NCBI RefSeq assembly: GCF_030272615.1
Contig: NC_081410.1
Span: 255,613,533-255,673,532 of the forward strand
DNA length: 60,000 nt
Direction: 5' to 3'
From: Cryptomeria japonica
Taxonomy: Eukaryota > Streptophyta > Pinopsida > Cupressales > Cupressaceae
Part shown: positions 22,038 to 33,240 of the stretch, piece after piece
How the letters are laid out: each line of letters starts with the position of its first letter
How positions within the stretch are numbered: the stretch's first letter is position 1
The notes under the pieces: generated by a model
The model's database searches: none
Told to the model about the DNA's origin: nothing
Seen by the model: the letters and a program-made list of their open reading frames with translations, nothing else
Program-made: the position numbers and the translations under genes

Positions 22038-24794
22038 AAATTTCGCTCCTGACCCTTCCAAAGGGTCCAAAGCGAAATTCTCCATAAGACACTCTACTTT
22101 GACCCAAACTTAGAACTAACTCATTCCCATGCATTATTGAGGGCAAAACACTTGTTTGGATGAAGAAATGTGGGAAATGAAGTCAAGATTTGAGCCTAAA
22201 TGTAAATTTCGCTCCTGACCCTTCCAAAGGGTCCAGAGCGAAATTCTTGTAAGACCCTATTTTTCACAAAATCTTGAGCTAGATGTCAACTTGAAGAGCA
22301 AATTCAAATGGTCATGATGGAAGGAAGCCTAACAAAGTGTGTCCAAGGCATGAGAAGGAGAAAAGAAGTGTGAAATCAACCCAAAACTAGAATTTCGCTC
22401 CTGACCGTTCCAAAGGGTCCAAAGCGAAATTCTCCCTAGACACTATTTTCTCCCTTGTTTGGGCCAACATCCTTGTTCCTTGGACATGGTGGGGGTAGAT
22501 TGATATGTTCTTGCCTCAAGAAGTGATTGAAAGCATTGAGGAATGAAGATTTTGACCTAAGACATGGATTTTGCTCCTGACCCTTCCAAAGGGTCCAAAG
22601 CGAAATTCATATTTCCTCTATTTTGCTCTTTAGCTTGACCAAGTTTAGAGCTTCTAAGGAATGGTTTGGAGGACTTGGATGCATATTTGCCTTGGAGAGA
22701 AGGTTTGAGGCAATAAAATGATGGAAATCAACCTAAAAGGAGAATTTCACGTCTGACCCTTCCAAAGGGTCCAGAGCGAAATCCTCAGTTTGACCCCCTA
22801 TCTTGCCTAAAATGATGAAAATGACCTTGTCTTGAGCTAATTTGATGGTAGATTCACTTAAGTGAGAAGAAAGGAGCTTGACTTTGATCAAGTTTGAGAG
22901 AGAATTGGATAAATGAAGTGGAAAATCAACCAAGAATGAGGATTTCTCTCCTGACCCTTCCAAAGGGTCCAGAGCGAAAATCCCCATAACTCTCATTTCC
23001 TTCCTAGTTTTGGCCAAGTGTTGGTTTCTAAGGCATGTTGGAAGGTGGATTGATGTGTTCTTGCCTTGAGAGGTGGTTGAAAGCATTGGAAGACGAAGAT
23101 TTTGCCCAAAGGATGAATTTCGCTCCTGACCCTTCCTTGAGAGGTGGTTGAAAGCATTGGAAGACGAAGATTTTGCCTAAAGGATGAAATTCGCTCCTGA
23201 CCCTTCCAAAGGGTCCAGAGCGAAATTCATTATAAACCTCATTTGCTCCCTTGCTTAGGCTACAAATCTTGTTCCTTAGGTGGAGAGTGATGTATTTTTG
23301 CCTTCCAGAGAAGATTGGAGTTGAAGAGATGAAGAGTTAAGCCTAGGGTCCAGAGCGAAATTCCACAAAACCACTCTTTTCTCCCAGTTTTGTGCCAAGT
23401 CAAGTGTGGGTCAAGGTGAGATAGGATTGGATATGTCCTTAGGAATGACTTTGAGTTGCTAGTGATCAAAAAATTTGAAGGAGTTGAGCAAAAACTAGGA
23501 TTTCGCTCCTGACCCTTCCAAAGGGTCCAGAGCGAAATTCCTAAGATCACCTATTTCCCTTGCAAATCAAGTCACTTTTGGTTTTTATGGCTTAGGGAAG
23601 AATGGAGCAACGTTTCCTTGACCTTTGAGGTGAGTTGAAGTGAGAGACATATTAGGATTTGTCCTAAAATGCAAATTTCACTCTTGACCCTTCCAAAGGG
23701 TCTAGAGCAAAATTCCAAGAAGACACCCATTTCTTCCTTGTTTGGACCAAGATCTTAGTCCCTTGGGCATATTTGGAAGTAAATCAAAATGTTTTTGCCT
23801 TAGGAAGTGAATGAGGGCGAAGGGAATGAAGAATCAAGCCTAAATCTTGAATTTCGCTCCTGACCCTTCCAAAGGGTCTAGAGCGAAATTCTTGCAAACA
23901 CCTATTTTTCCCTTGGAGAAGGTCAAATCCTTGGTTTTTATGGCGTGGATGGAAGTGAGATGATGTGTCCTTGCCTTTTGAGGTGGATTGGGGTTTGAAA
24001 AAATGAAGAAATGTGCTCAAAACTAGAATTTCGCTCCTGGCCCTTCCAAAGGGTCCAGAGCGAAATTCCTAAAATCCACCTTTTCCTTCCATTTTTGTGT
24101 CAATCTAAGTGTGGATCAAGGTAGATTGAGCTTGGAAGGACCCCTAGGCATGCCTTTGAATTGATTGTGGCCACCAATGATCAAGATTTTGAGCTTAAAC
24201 TAGGATTTCGCTCCTGACCCTTCCAAAGGGTCCAGGGCAAAATCCTAAATAGGTCCTGTCCCTAGCCATGATTCTTAACGAAATTCTCCTTTCTAGCCAT
24301 TTTGAGGGTCTAGCAAGTTTTGCCATGTTGAGAGAGGGATTCAAAAATGGAAGTCCGGGTATGAAAAGTGAAAAGAGTAGACTTAGGTGAAGGAAAACAA
24401 GCAAGTCAAGAATTTCGCTCCTGACCCTTCCAAAGGGTCTAGAGCGAAATTCTCAATTTCACCTAATTTGCTCATGATGAAGGTCAAGAGACGGATTCCC
24501 AGGCCTTGGTGGAGAGAAGACTAGTGTATGCTTGCCTTGGGAGACATTTTGGAGTGGGGAAGTGATAGAACTTGAGCCTAAACAAGAATTTTGCTCCAGA
24601 CCCTTCCAGAGGGTCCAAAGTGAAATCCTTAAAGACTCCATCTTGCTCCAATTTTACCTCAAACTTGGTATTGGTTGAGATTAAAGGGATCCTTAGGCAT
24701 GCATCTAAGCAAGCATGGTCACAAAGTGAGAAGAATTTACGCCAGGAATGCAAATTTCGCTCCTGACCCTTCCAAAGAGTCCAAAGCGAAATTC
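22038..24794. repeat. Array of 17 copies of a 43-bp palindrome, ~176-bp period
   Basis: The unit is 11-bp arm GAATTTCGCTC, 2-bp mismatch, 7-bp arm GACCCTT, loop CCA, and then the two arms returned (AAGGGTC, GAGCGAAATTC). Fifteen full copies end at 22080, 22246, 22432, 22608, 22784, 22983, 23228, 23540, 23715, 23891, 24068, 24245, 24452, 24628 and 24794. Two half copies lie at 23115-23136 (left half) and 23345-23363 (right half). Most end-to-end intervals are 175-177 bp; exceptions are 166, 186, 199 and 207. The sequences between palindromes are recognisably related (TTGGCCAA, CTTGCCTTGAGAGG, GAAGTG, AAAGCATTGG phrases) but far more diverged than the palindrome. Reading frames through the array on the minus strand are by-products of the repeat. 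Confidence 0.9.
23064..23205. repeat. 71-bp tandem duplication inside the array
   Basis: The phrase starting CCTTGAGAGGTGGTTGAAAG at 23064 is repeated from 23135, and the repeat ends in the middle of a palindrome. It explains both the half-palindrome at 23115-23136 and the one long interval (245 bp, that is 174 plus 71) in the array. Confidence 0.8.
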
Positions 24795-24930
24795 TTATAG
24801 GGCATGTCCCTGGGGAGAATCTTGAGCAAACTTCATTTTAATGTCTTCTTGTTGATGATTTAAGGTAGGAAATGCTATGTTAGAATGAATCCATTATGTG
24901 TCCTTAATCACCTTTTGGTTGGTTTTGCAG

Positions 24931-25419
24931 ATGGAAGAAGACCAGGCCAGGGCAAGGACGACCTCTTCCAGTCCATCATCATCAAGGACATTCCACATGC
25001 ACAAAGGGAGGACTCAAGGTGCTTTGAAGCGTTGGAAGACTAGGGGTGTTCAAGGAGTTCAAGTTAGCCTCAAGACCTCATTCTACCACAAGATGACAAA
25101 GAAAGGCTTTGCCAGCAAATTAGGGCGAGATATGCTACTGGAGAAGGAAGACTTGACAATAAGGAAGCCTGGTCAAGCAAAGGAAGTACATCATTCATCA
25201 TATCAAAGACAGAGGAGGATCAACCAAGTCACAAGCATTAGGCAAGGTGGCATCCCAGTCATCATCCCTCCGATCGGATTGGTCCACCTCAACGTGTCTA
25301 GATTCAATGTACCTGACTCATCGGGGACGGGACAAACTTCGAGGCACCTACCCCTGCTTCCTATTGGTCCTCACTCTTGGAATGTAATTTTCTCATTGGC
25401 TAGAGGAAGTTTGTTGTAA
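24931..25419 (+). CDS. Short basic ORF downstream of the array, function unknown
   Basis: The open frame runs from 24898, but the ATG at 24931 (MEEDQARARTTSS) is the better start because it follows a pyrimidine-rich GGTTGGTTTTGCAG that looks like a splice acceptor. About 162 residues, Ser- and Lys/Arg-rich, include TSFYHKMTKKGFASKLGRDM in the middle and a hydrophobic IPVIIPPIGLVHLNV segment near the end. No zinc knuckle, protease or known gag core is visible. It lies between the palindrome array and LTR-like region B, as a gag-like or accessory ORF of a non-autonomous LTR element would. It may also be a relic. Confidence 0.35.
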   Translation: MEEDQARARTTSSSPSSSRTFHMHKGRTQGALKRWKTRGVQGVQVSLKTSFYHKMTKKGFASKLGRDMLLEKEDLTIRKPGQAKEVHHSSYQRQRRINQVTSIRQGGIPVIIPPIGLVHLNVSRFNVPDSSGTGQTSRHLPLLPIGPHSWNVIFSLARGSLL

Positions 25420-25420
25420 C

Positions 25421-25438
25421 AAACCCTAATTAGGGTTT
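25421..25438. promoter_or_regulatory. Head-to-head telobox palindrome
   Basis: AAACCCTAATTAGGGTTT, identical to 21021-21038, here 64 bp upstream of a TATA box. Confidence 0.7.
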
Positions 25439-25502
25439 CTATCTTGTAATCCTAGCCATTGGTTCTAAGTCAATCAGAATCGTCTGTTCGTAAAGGGCTC
25501 CC

Positions 25503-25509
25503 TATATAA
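25503..25509 (+). promoter_or_regulatory. TATA box of LTR-like region B
   Basis: CCCTATATAAAGCC context in an otherwise unrelated LTR-like sequence. Confidence 0.5.
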
Positions 25510-26809
25510 AGCCTTGGCTCCTCATTTGTAATAGTTAATAGTTAACAAAGAATAGTCAGAGAGTAGAAAATAGTTAGAGTACAGTAGAAAGAGAAGGCAA
25601 AGATTGTTGCCAAGATATTGTTGCAAAAGACTTGTAAACTTCATTGAAGAAATGGTGAATTCTATGGGTCGATTCAACAATTTGCATGGTCTCTATACTT
25701 CTCAAATTTGATTTCATGTTATTAGGTGAATGGAAGAAATTCGTATGATCAACAGTGAAATTCGTATATCCATACTACTAGCGGTTTGTTGATTGCAGAC
25801 TTGCCTTGCGTAGTCAACTAGAATCATTCAGCTTAAGCTTAACTTCAATTATCGCTTCTTCATTGATATGCATCAACCTGACGGTGTCCATGCTTGTAGC
25901 GGTGATCTAAACATCATAAAGCTTTCCTCAGAAGATCGCACTAATCTTGTGGAGATGATCCTAGGATGTCAAAGCAAGACTTAGTTAGAATTTCATCAAA
26001 GGTCATTCATTGCTCTTACGTTCTTAGTGTTAGAATTAGATCCTTCTCCAACCCTTATCCTTTTCCCTTTTTTAAAAATCAAGGATCAGTAAAGACTCAT
26101 GTTCCAGTGCTATCCAAAGCAAATCAGACGCTCAGGTCATCGAGTGTAAGTCCCCTTATGATTCCAGCAAAATCACATCATACCGCAAGAAGCTTATCCA
26201 CACGTAGAGAACCTACATATCAGAACCTTGGAGTAACTTCGACTGATCCTTCGGCGAGATCTTCAGCAGTCGGGAAACTTTGTTCAAGAGAGGATAAGAT
26301 ACTTTGGTATTTTATTCTGTGTTTGGTGGTGTACAAAAGACACATCAACACATCCCTAGAAGATTGCATCGGTTCTTGCGGAGTTATAGTTGATCTTGGC
26401 GAAGAGAGTTTGGTTTATTTGGAATTTGTCCAGCAAAGCACTATTCATTGTTATCACTGCCCTTAGGAGTAGATTTAGATCCTTCTAAACCCTTTCCCTT
26501 TTACTTTCAGGTCATTTTAGTCCGTTCGAAGCAGAAGCATCATAGAATTGCCATATCTGATGATGGAGTTCCAGCCACAACAAAGAAGTGAAAGAATGAT
26601 GCAAACGTAAGGCCCCTTGGATTACCAGCAAACACATCAGCCAACTGAGTCACGTCCGTAGTATAAAGGAACCTTAGAGTCGATTGTTTGAACTTTCTGC
26701 AATCTTAGCATGCAATCGTACTTTGATCAAGAGAGAGTGAAGTGACCATTAGGCAACTTTATTTTGTGTTTGATGTAGTAATAGAAAACACGTCAACAGG
26801 AGGGTTTGT

Positions 26810-29680
26810 CGATTTTTCCTCAAAATCATGGTTTCAAAGTTCGGTTTGGTTACCCAACCTCAGGTTGGATGGATTCTGGTATTCTTGATCATTAACACTT
26901 TGAAAATCCTAGGAGGGTCTTTGTCGCAGCAGAGTGTTCTTTCTGTTGGTGATCAAAAGACCTGTAGTGTCTTCTGTAGGGTAGTTAGTTGATACAATGA
27001 CCATTAAGGGAGGGTTTTAGAATATTTAATTATATTTTAATTAGCTTTATTTAGTTATTTATTAATGGTCATTTAACTTTTTAGCTTTTTAGTTTTCACT
27101 TAGACAACTAGTTCTTTATTTAGAACGTCGTCTTGTAAACTCTTTTTTTCAGAAGTCTCATTGAAATTTTGAGTTCAATTCAAATGAAAGGCTTAAGGTT
27201 CACAAACTCTTACTGAAGTAATTTGTAAACCGTTGATTTAAAAAGGAACAAAGGAATCATGCTCATCCACTGACTGACAAGTCACTGAAATCTCAAAAAG
27301 GTTCAACCACTGTTGATCATTCTGCATCCAACAGGGTGAATGCAAGCATCAATCTTCAAAAAGTTCTAAGTAAAAGATGGTGGGTCCCTTCCTCAATCCC
27401 ATCATCATCTATGACAACCATTAGATAAAATGCCAACTAAGCAAATTGAATGGTCTACACTTACATACTTCACAGGGTAGCTTTCTGAGGTGTCAGTAAT
27501 GGATTCACGCCATTGGTCAGAATGGAATAAAGAGGCCCACACGCTTAAGGCAATATAAAGAAAAGGTTGGACATAAGACTTAATACCTAGAAAAATAAGA
27601 GAGTAAGTCTCAAGAACTCATGGGGGTGTTGCACCCATTAAGGGGCTGACAAAAAGTTGTCAAAGGTAAAAGGTCCACAAACCATGGATTTGATCCTGTA
27701 GCATCCCATCCAATGGTGTATAAACCCCCCAGGGTAAAAAGGAAAAGATTAGTAAGATACACAAAGATTGTGGAAAAAAAGAAATTTCCTGCAAGACCAG
27801 AATACAAGCAGCCATCAATCTGAAAGCAAAATAAAGTTGTAAAGGCCCATGCTAGTATGTGCAAAGAATCCAGATCAAAACAAAGACTTATACAATTCAA
27901 TCAATGGAAGAAATCAAGGATTCACTACAACTTGGGAGCAGTCAACTGTTGCAGTAGCAGCAGTTCACTGAAGATCAAAGTTTTCTATGCTCTTGCATGC
28001 TTTTCTGGCAGTTTAAAGCAGAAGTTTTGTTTTTATGTAATTAAGGCTAGATTCCTGGATACTTTGTATACATAAAAGCCTAGAACTCATTGTAAATGAT
28101 CATAAGTACTATAATTTGTAGTAGTGCCTAGTTATTTGATTTTCAAGTATTCTAGCCTTCTAAGACCAATATTTCTTCTGAAAGATTTGATAGAGATGTT
28201 GTGGCTATGCTTTCTGCTATTCATCAAAGTTAACTGTGAGTTTATGAATGGAGAAGGTCTAACCTGTTATCAGTATTAATTTTCTTATCTCTTGCACTTC
28301 GTTAATTGTGCTCAAGTGAATCTTAATTTTAGATTAAATTTTGTGCATAAGAAAACCAGAATACCAGATTGAAAGGTCTATCTGGTTTGATGTGTAGCCT
28401 CTTTTAGTTAGTGTTTTCTTCTGCCCCTTTTCACCCCGGTTGGTTTTTAATTGTTAGCATTACAATAGAAGGAACCAGCCTCCTCCAGATGTTGTCCCAG
28501 ATTTTGGGGATTGCAAAGTCCCAGCAATTCTGTAAATATTCCTCCCAACAGTTACCATAAATGTTTTGTTAAACATATAATATTAATGTTTAAACCATAA
28601 AGAGTGAGTTGGGGAATTAACAAACATTAGTTATTACTTATCTTTACACTAGAATTGTAAAGTTTTTATTAGTAATGAAATAATTACACCTATTACTTCT
28701 ATTTCACCCTGCAACTCTTATTTTCCTGTAAATGCATTCAACCAAACAAGGGCAATAGGAGAAGTTTTCCATAGAGTTGTGCATACTGAAAAATATTTCA
28801 TAACAAGTATAGCCCTGCCCATAAACAACAACCCCTTATCAAAGACATTTTCCATGATCTTCACCCTCCCTTTATGGCATGCCCCATCGGAATTACATCC
28901 TTCACTGTCACAACTCCGGCTTCATCATCACTAAATAAACTCAAGAAAATTGTCTTACTCCATAAGACTTCACAATTTTCTGATGAGATCAAGACAAACG
29001 GCTAAGTAGGGAAGCGATCTCGTCACTTATTAAACAGCAGTCTTATTATTATAGAGTGGCAATCATAATCTTAATAGATTACATCCTGTATAACAACCAG
29101 ATTGCAGCCTTTATCTTAGTCAAATACAGTCATTAAGACTCAATGCAATTTAACAAAGATTCTTTCAAGAGTTAAGGATGACAATGTTCAAACATTAAAT
29201 CTGAAATATGGGAAGTCGTGGGTTAACATCAAAACATAATCTTAAAAACAGTAATCCATTATTAATCAAAACTAATTATTAGTAATTCTTAATATGAGTG
29301 GTTAGACATGCAGCGCTAGGCTTATGAAGGGTACATCCTTTGGAAAGGGTGTAATAATATAAGTTGTGACTCTTTGTCCCACCATAAGGGATATAAATAA
29401 GAGACAGGATTATTGATAACGGGGACATGGGAAGGAGATCAGAAGTTAATAATATAGAACTGTGCTCAGATAAAGAGAATTGAAATCAGATGGGAGGATC
29501 ATCAAAGGATCAATATAGAATTGAAAACGAGATAGATATCTGAGTATAAGCAGCGGATCAGACTGCTATAAGGCAAACAGCAGACTTGTATACTGATATA
29601 ATGCACAATGGAATATTGTTAGGAATAATAAGCCAATGCATGGCATGTACTAATAAGCTATTCCAATTATTCTTACAGAT
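26810..29680. other. Non-coding, probably intronic to the VDAC gene in part
   Basis: No exon was recognised on either strand. On the minus strand this lies downstream of the VDAC first coding exon, so some of it may be intron. A small palindrome, CCAACCTCAGGTTGG, sits near 26855-26869. Confidence 0.35.
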
Positions 29681-30010
29681 CTATATCCGTATAAATAGAC
29701 TGAGATAATATCAATAAGATTTATAATACATAAGAAACTAAAATTTTACTACTCTAGTCCTTAGTCTTTTACTGCTCTAGTCCTTAGTCTTCTGCTAATG
29801 CCTATGGAGGATGGGCTAGATTTGTGCTAAGGGAGAGACGATCTAATTCCAACCAATTAGGTGGTCCCGAGATAGGGTAAGGATCAGTGTTCCGTAAACC
29901 TTGAGGGAGTAGTCCCAAAATGGGGTAAGGGCCTGCATCCGTAAACCTTGAGGGAGCCTGTTGTAATTTGGTTTCTCAGGGCCCTGGTAACATAATTACC
30001 CCTTCCTCTC
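29680..30010 (+). mobile_element. LTR-like promoter fragment with short tandem repeats
   Basis: CCGTATAAATAGACTG (about 29688-29703) is a TATA context. It is followed by a doubled 23-bp phrase (ACTCTAGTCCTTAGTCTTTT and ACTGCTCTAGTCCTTAGTC, about 29743-29788) and by a 47-bp-spaced repeat of CCGTAAACCTTGAGGGAG (from 29892 and 29939). This looks like the R/U5 and leader of an LTR element relic, possibly lying in the first intron of the VDAC gene. Confidence 0.35.
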
Positions 30011-30119
30011 TTAGGGTTAGGTGGTAACAAGGTTAGATCACAATATAGAGAGCTATGAATTATTAAATATGGAATTAATTGAAAAAAAGCATAATAACTT
30101 GATAATGCATTCATTAATG

Positions 30120-31340
30120 TATGATAATTGTTGAAAACATGACAGGCTCCTAGTAGGGGACATACACTTTAAACATCCAGAGGTCAAAATACACTTATTG
30201 TTTGGTAGATAGGCCAAATCTCCATAAGCCTGATCTGATATTCCATTCTATACAAATAGCTAGTTCTATAGATTTCTCATGGATACTGCTCCTCTTGGGA
30301 CTCAGTCTCAATTGGTATTTTCACTACTTTTAAAAATGAGGATATGATGTAATATAAGGTCAAAGAGAGATGGAAGGAATTGGAGTTTGGAACCTCCAAC
30401 CAAACTACTCATGTAAAAATTTTGGTAAGCAAAAGTACGACATGGGAATTAACCATAATCTGTACCCTGCAAACATGATACACCATCTTCACTCTACATC
30501 CAACCGGGCAGAAATGAATCCATGATCTAACAAAAATAAAGGAAACCCTACACATGCATGACTAATTCAGTAGCAAGGGATATATGCAGGCTACAATGAG
30601 AAGAAGCCTTCACACACTTTATAATGAATATCAGGAAAGTGCTTAGCGTGGTGCATAAGAAAAGGAGACATCTGAGGCTGAGATATACAACAGTTTGTGC
30701 TGCTGCCACCAACCGCCAAGATGCTTTAAACATTACAAAGAGTGAAGTTTTTCTTTTAGGGAAAATATTCCAGTAAGCTGCCCATGCAAGGCTGGAAACC
30801 TTGACAATAACACTGTTTCAACAATGCAGAGCCTGGATGTGAACAAAGAGTTGCAATGAAAAACACTGAAGAAAGAGTAAATAAGAAAAGGCTGGCGTAA
30901 ACCATATAATGGCAGGTAAGTTGACAAGCCCTTTTCTTCAAATATGCGCCTAATCGCTAGGGTAAGCCCGATGTTTTCTCTATCATTAACGTTTCGTAAG
31001 ATTTTGGATAGAGGAATATCTATTTTCTCAAAATTCAAATGCATAAACAATAGAACTTAACATATTTGGTTTAACTTGGCTATGAGACAGAACAGAAAAT
31101 ATTTAGCTCGTTGAAAAGCATCTGCTTCTTCATGGATCCATTAACTCAATGAAGCAGAGCGATCGAAACTTTTCTCGTTTATTTACACACAAGTCCATCT
31201 GGACTTTAATTCAATAAATTCCATAAAAGCTCCATTCATTGAATTAACATGAGCCGAAGGATACATTCAAAATCCCTAATACAATTTTGGATGCCTTTCC
31301 GGATAGGAAAATATTCAAAAGGAAGGGGCAAATGTAGAAG
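30120..31340. other. Non-coding, probably VDAC intron
   Basis: No VDAC exon 2 (expected to continue DLL.KDY-type sequence) could be found on the minus strand here. The minus-strand open frame at 30733-31050 has no recognised motif. Confidence 0.35.
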
Positions 31341-31348
31341 CTGCTTAC

Positions 31349-31417
31349 CTTGTGCCTTCTTTCCAATATCAGAAAACAGTCCAGGTCCTTTGCCCATCTT
31401 TACTTTCTGGTCCGATA
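31349..31417 (-). CDS. First coding exon of a mitochondrial porin (VDAC)
   Basis: On the minus strand the exon begins at 31417, after CATCTAACAG. ATG is at 31397-31395 and the exon encodes MGKGPGLFSDIGKKAQ plus the first base of the next codon, ending at 31349 before the strong donor GTAAGC. This is the conserved N-terminal helix of plant voltage-dependent anion channels, the beta-barrel pores of the mitochondrial outer membrane for ATP, ADP and metabolites. The phase-1 junction after KKA(R/K/Q) is where plant VDAC genes normally place their first coding intron. The remaining exons should lie at lower coordinates, but I could not find them within the 31 kb available. Either the introns are very long or this is a gene fragment. 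The intact splice sites, 5'UTR intron and TATA box argue for a genuine gene. Confidence 0.8.
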
Positions 31418-31656
31418 CTGTTAGATGGAATGCAAAACATTGTCAGATGGGCGTTATGTGCTTAGAAAACAAACAAAGCATTAGGAGCATGAAAAATAAA
31501 AGCCTTTAACTAAAATCTGCAACATTTGAAACAAAACATAGGTTACCAACACGGATCAGATCAGACATTTCGGATATAATAATGAGAATTGTTGAGCATG
31601 GGAAAGAACGGAAGAGTGAAGCATGTTCAAGAGAAATGCAAAGGACAATTCTTTAC

Positions 31657-31755
31657 CTAACTGAGATGTGGGTGCGATGGGCTGAGATGAAATCAGGGGA
31701 GGGGCAGCTCCAGCATGAAATCGATCTCGAAACCTTGGCGATGTGGAACCGCACA
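31657..31755 (-). other. Probable 5'UTR exon of the VDAC gene
   Basis: The minus strand between the TATA box and the donor TCAGTTAG|GTAAAG (GT at 31656-31655) is a short non-coding leader. The intron to the acceptor at 31419-31418 would be about 238 bp. The transcription start (about 31755) is placed by distance from the TATA box and is approximate. Confidence 0.45.
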
Positions 31756-31780
31756 AAACAAGGCAAACAAAGAAAAGCAA

Positions 31781-31790
31781 AATATATAGG
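31781..31790 (-). promoter_or_regulatory. TATA box of the VDAC promoter
   Basis: CCTATATATT on the minus strand, about 385 bp upstream of the start codon and just upstream of the inferred 5'UTR exon. Confidence 0.5.
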
Positions 31791-31799
31791 CCCTTATTA

Positions 31800-33240
31800 A
31801 GGGCACTTCACTGCTATCGTGCACAGCCACACTCTGCTAAATCACCATTTTATTTTATTTTGCTGTGTTTCATCTGGGACGCTGAATGACAAAAATAAGA
31901 ACTTGCAAATAACTTAACGTAGGTACCCCTCTCCTTGTAGTTATGGGCATTCTTCTTGTATGTAGAGATGAAAATTGCAATTTAGGTACATCTTTTTATT
32001 TGTTAGGATTTATTTTGATTCTTTAGATTGAGTGTAATAGTTTAGTATATAAATAGTATTTTTATATAAAAGTTGGTACATATTTTAAATTTGATTTGAG
32101 TCAGATTTCATCTTTAATTCAATTATTATCAATTTTAGGTTAAGATCATCGGTGTGGTCTTAAATTTGATCTAAACTTAAATTGTACTCTTCAAAATATT
32201 TAAATCTTATTTCTTAATCTGTTATTTTTAGATTTGGATCAAGAACATAAATGTGGACCTAAACTTAATATGAACCTAACTTTGATTTTCTAGAGGATCT
32301 AGATAACATCCCTAATTTGATTGTTTTTAGTCTTGGGTAAGTGTGGTCATAAACCTAGTTTAGGAATTGCACATATGACCTTGGAACCCCTATTTTGCAT
32401 AATCAAATTTACTCATGGACCTAAAGCAACGCTTAACCACTTAATAAAGCATAAAATATCTAAATTTGAATGTTAGAGGGATGTATAAAAGGACAAAGCC
32501 CTAAGTCACTTAAGATAAGTGGTCATTGATACATCATTGATTAATAGAAAAATTACAAAGTAGGTTGCATCAACATCTACAATTTGAGGACATATGCATA
32601 GGCATGTGTGTTATGTTTAGCTTATCTACAAACTTGTTATAAAATTGTTGAATTAGTATAAGGGGCTTGACTAGAGTACAAGGTGGGAAGCTAGTCAACT
32701 TCCTTTCCCTAGCATAGTAAGTTCCATTTATGCTTTTAAACGCCACTATTTTGAGAGAACATAAAGGTAAATAGGTTGCTAAAAAGCAGAGCCTCGTGTT
32801 CAATGTCATAAATGATCCATAAACTAGGATGGATATTCCATACGCTAGTCATCAACATGTAGATTTAATGAAAGCAAAAGTGTTGTAAACTTTTCAACAA
32901 TTAACTTCCCATGCAATGTGTAAACAAGAGAAAACATCATGTGTAGTCAATAAAAAAAAAGACTACATTACTGAAATCCACGTGTAGTAGAAAGCTCTAG
33001 AAAAATGTGACTAACAACAAGGTTTAAAAAAACATTACTTCAATGGACAATACAACCCTTGGCCAATTAGGCACATAACCACATGAATCTTAATAATTTT
33101 AGACCTTTAGACCTCTAACATGACTCTCTTACAATTCATATTAGCTTGCGACAATGGGATTTTCACTATGTAATCCAATGGATTTTAACTCAATTACCTT
33201 CATGAACTATTGCAAATCTCTCAAATTCATGCTTGGAATG
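31800..33240. other. VDAC upstream region, then non-coding DNA
   Basis: The first few hundred bases are the natural promoter region for the minus-strand VDAC gene; no further element could be pinned down. The rest is AT-rich with no supported gene. Confidence 0.35.

Larger units (their letters stand above)
25421..26810 (+). mobile_element. LTR-like promoter region B with duplicated 3' part
   Basis: It carries the same 18-bp telobox palindrome (25421-25438), then TATATAA (25503-25509) in CCCTATATAAAGCC and a leader with TAGTTAATAGTTAACAAAG. Its 3' part occurs twice, diverged: about 25990-26351 and about 26440-26800. Shared landmarks are TAGATCCTTCT...CCTTTTCCCTTTT, CCCCTTRGATTMCAGCAAA-type and TTTATTYTGTGTTTG phrases, and ACACRTCAACA at the ends. 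The sequence is otherwise unlike region A, so these are two families rather than a matched LTR pair. Confidence 0.45.

Noticed and set aside
22733-24753. Minus-strand ORFs reading ALDPLEGSG or FRSRPFGRV words
   Set aside because: They are translations of the 43-bp palindrome in different frames and break in every monomer; no coding constraint is visible.
22038-24794. CRISPR-like array
   Set aside because: The sequences between palindromes are related to one another, not unique spacers; they are much longer than CRISPR spacers, and the setting is eukaryotic.
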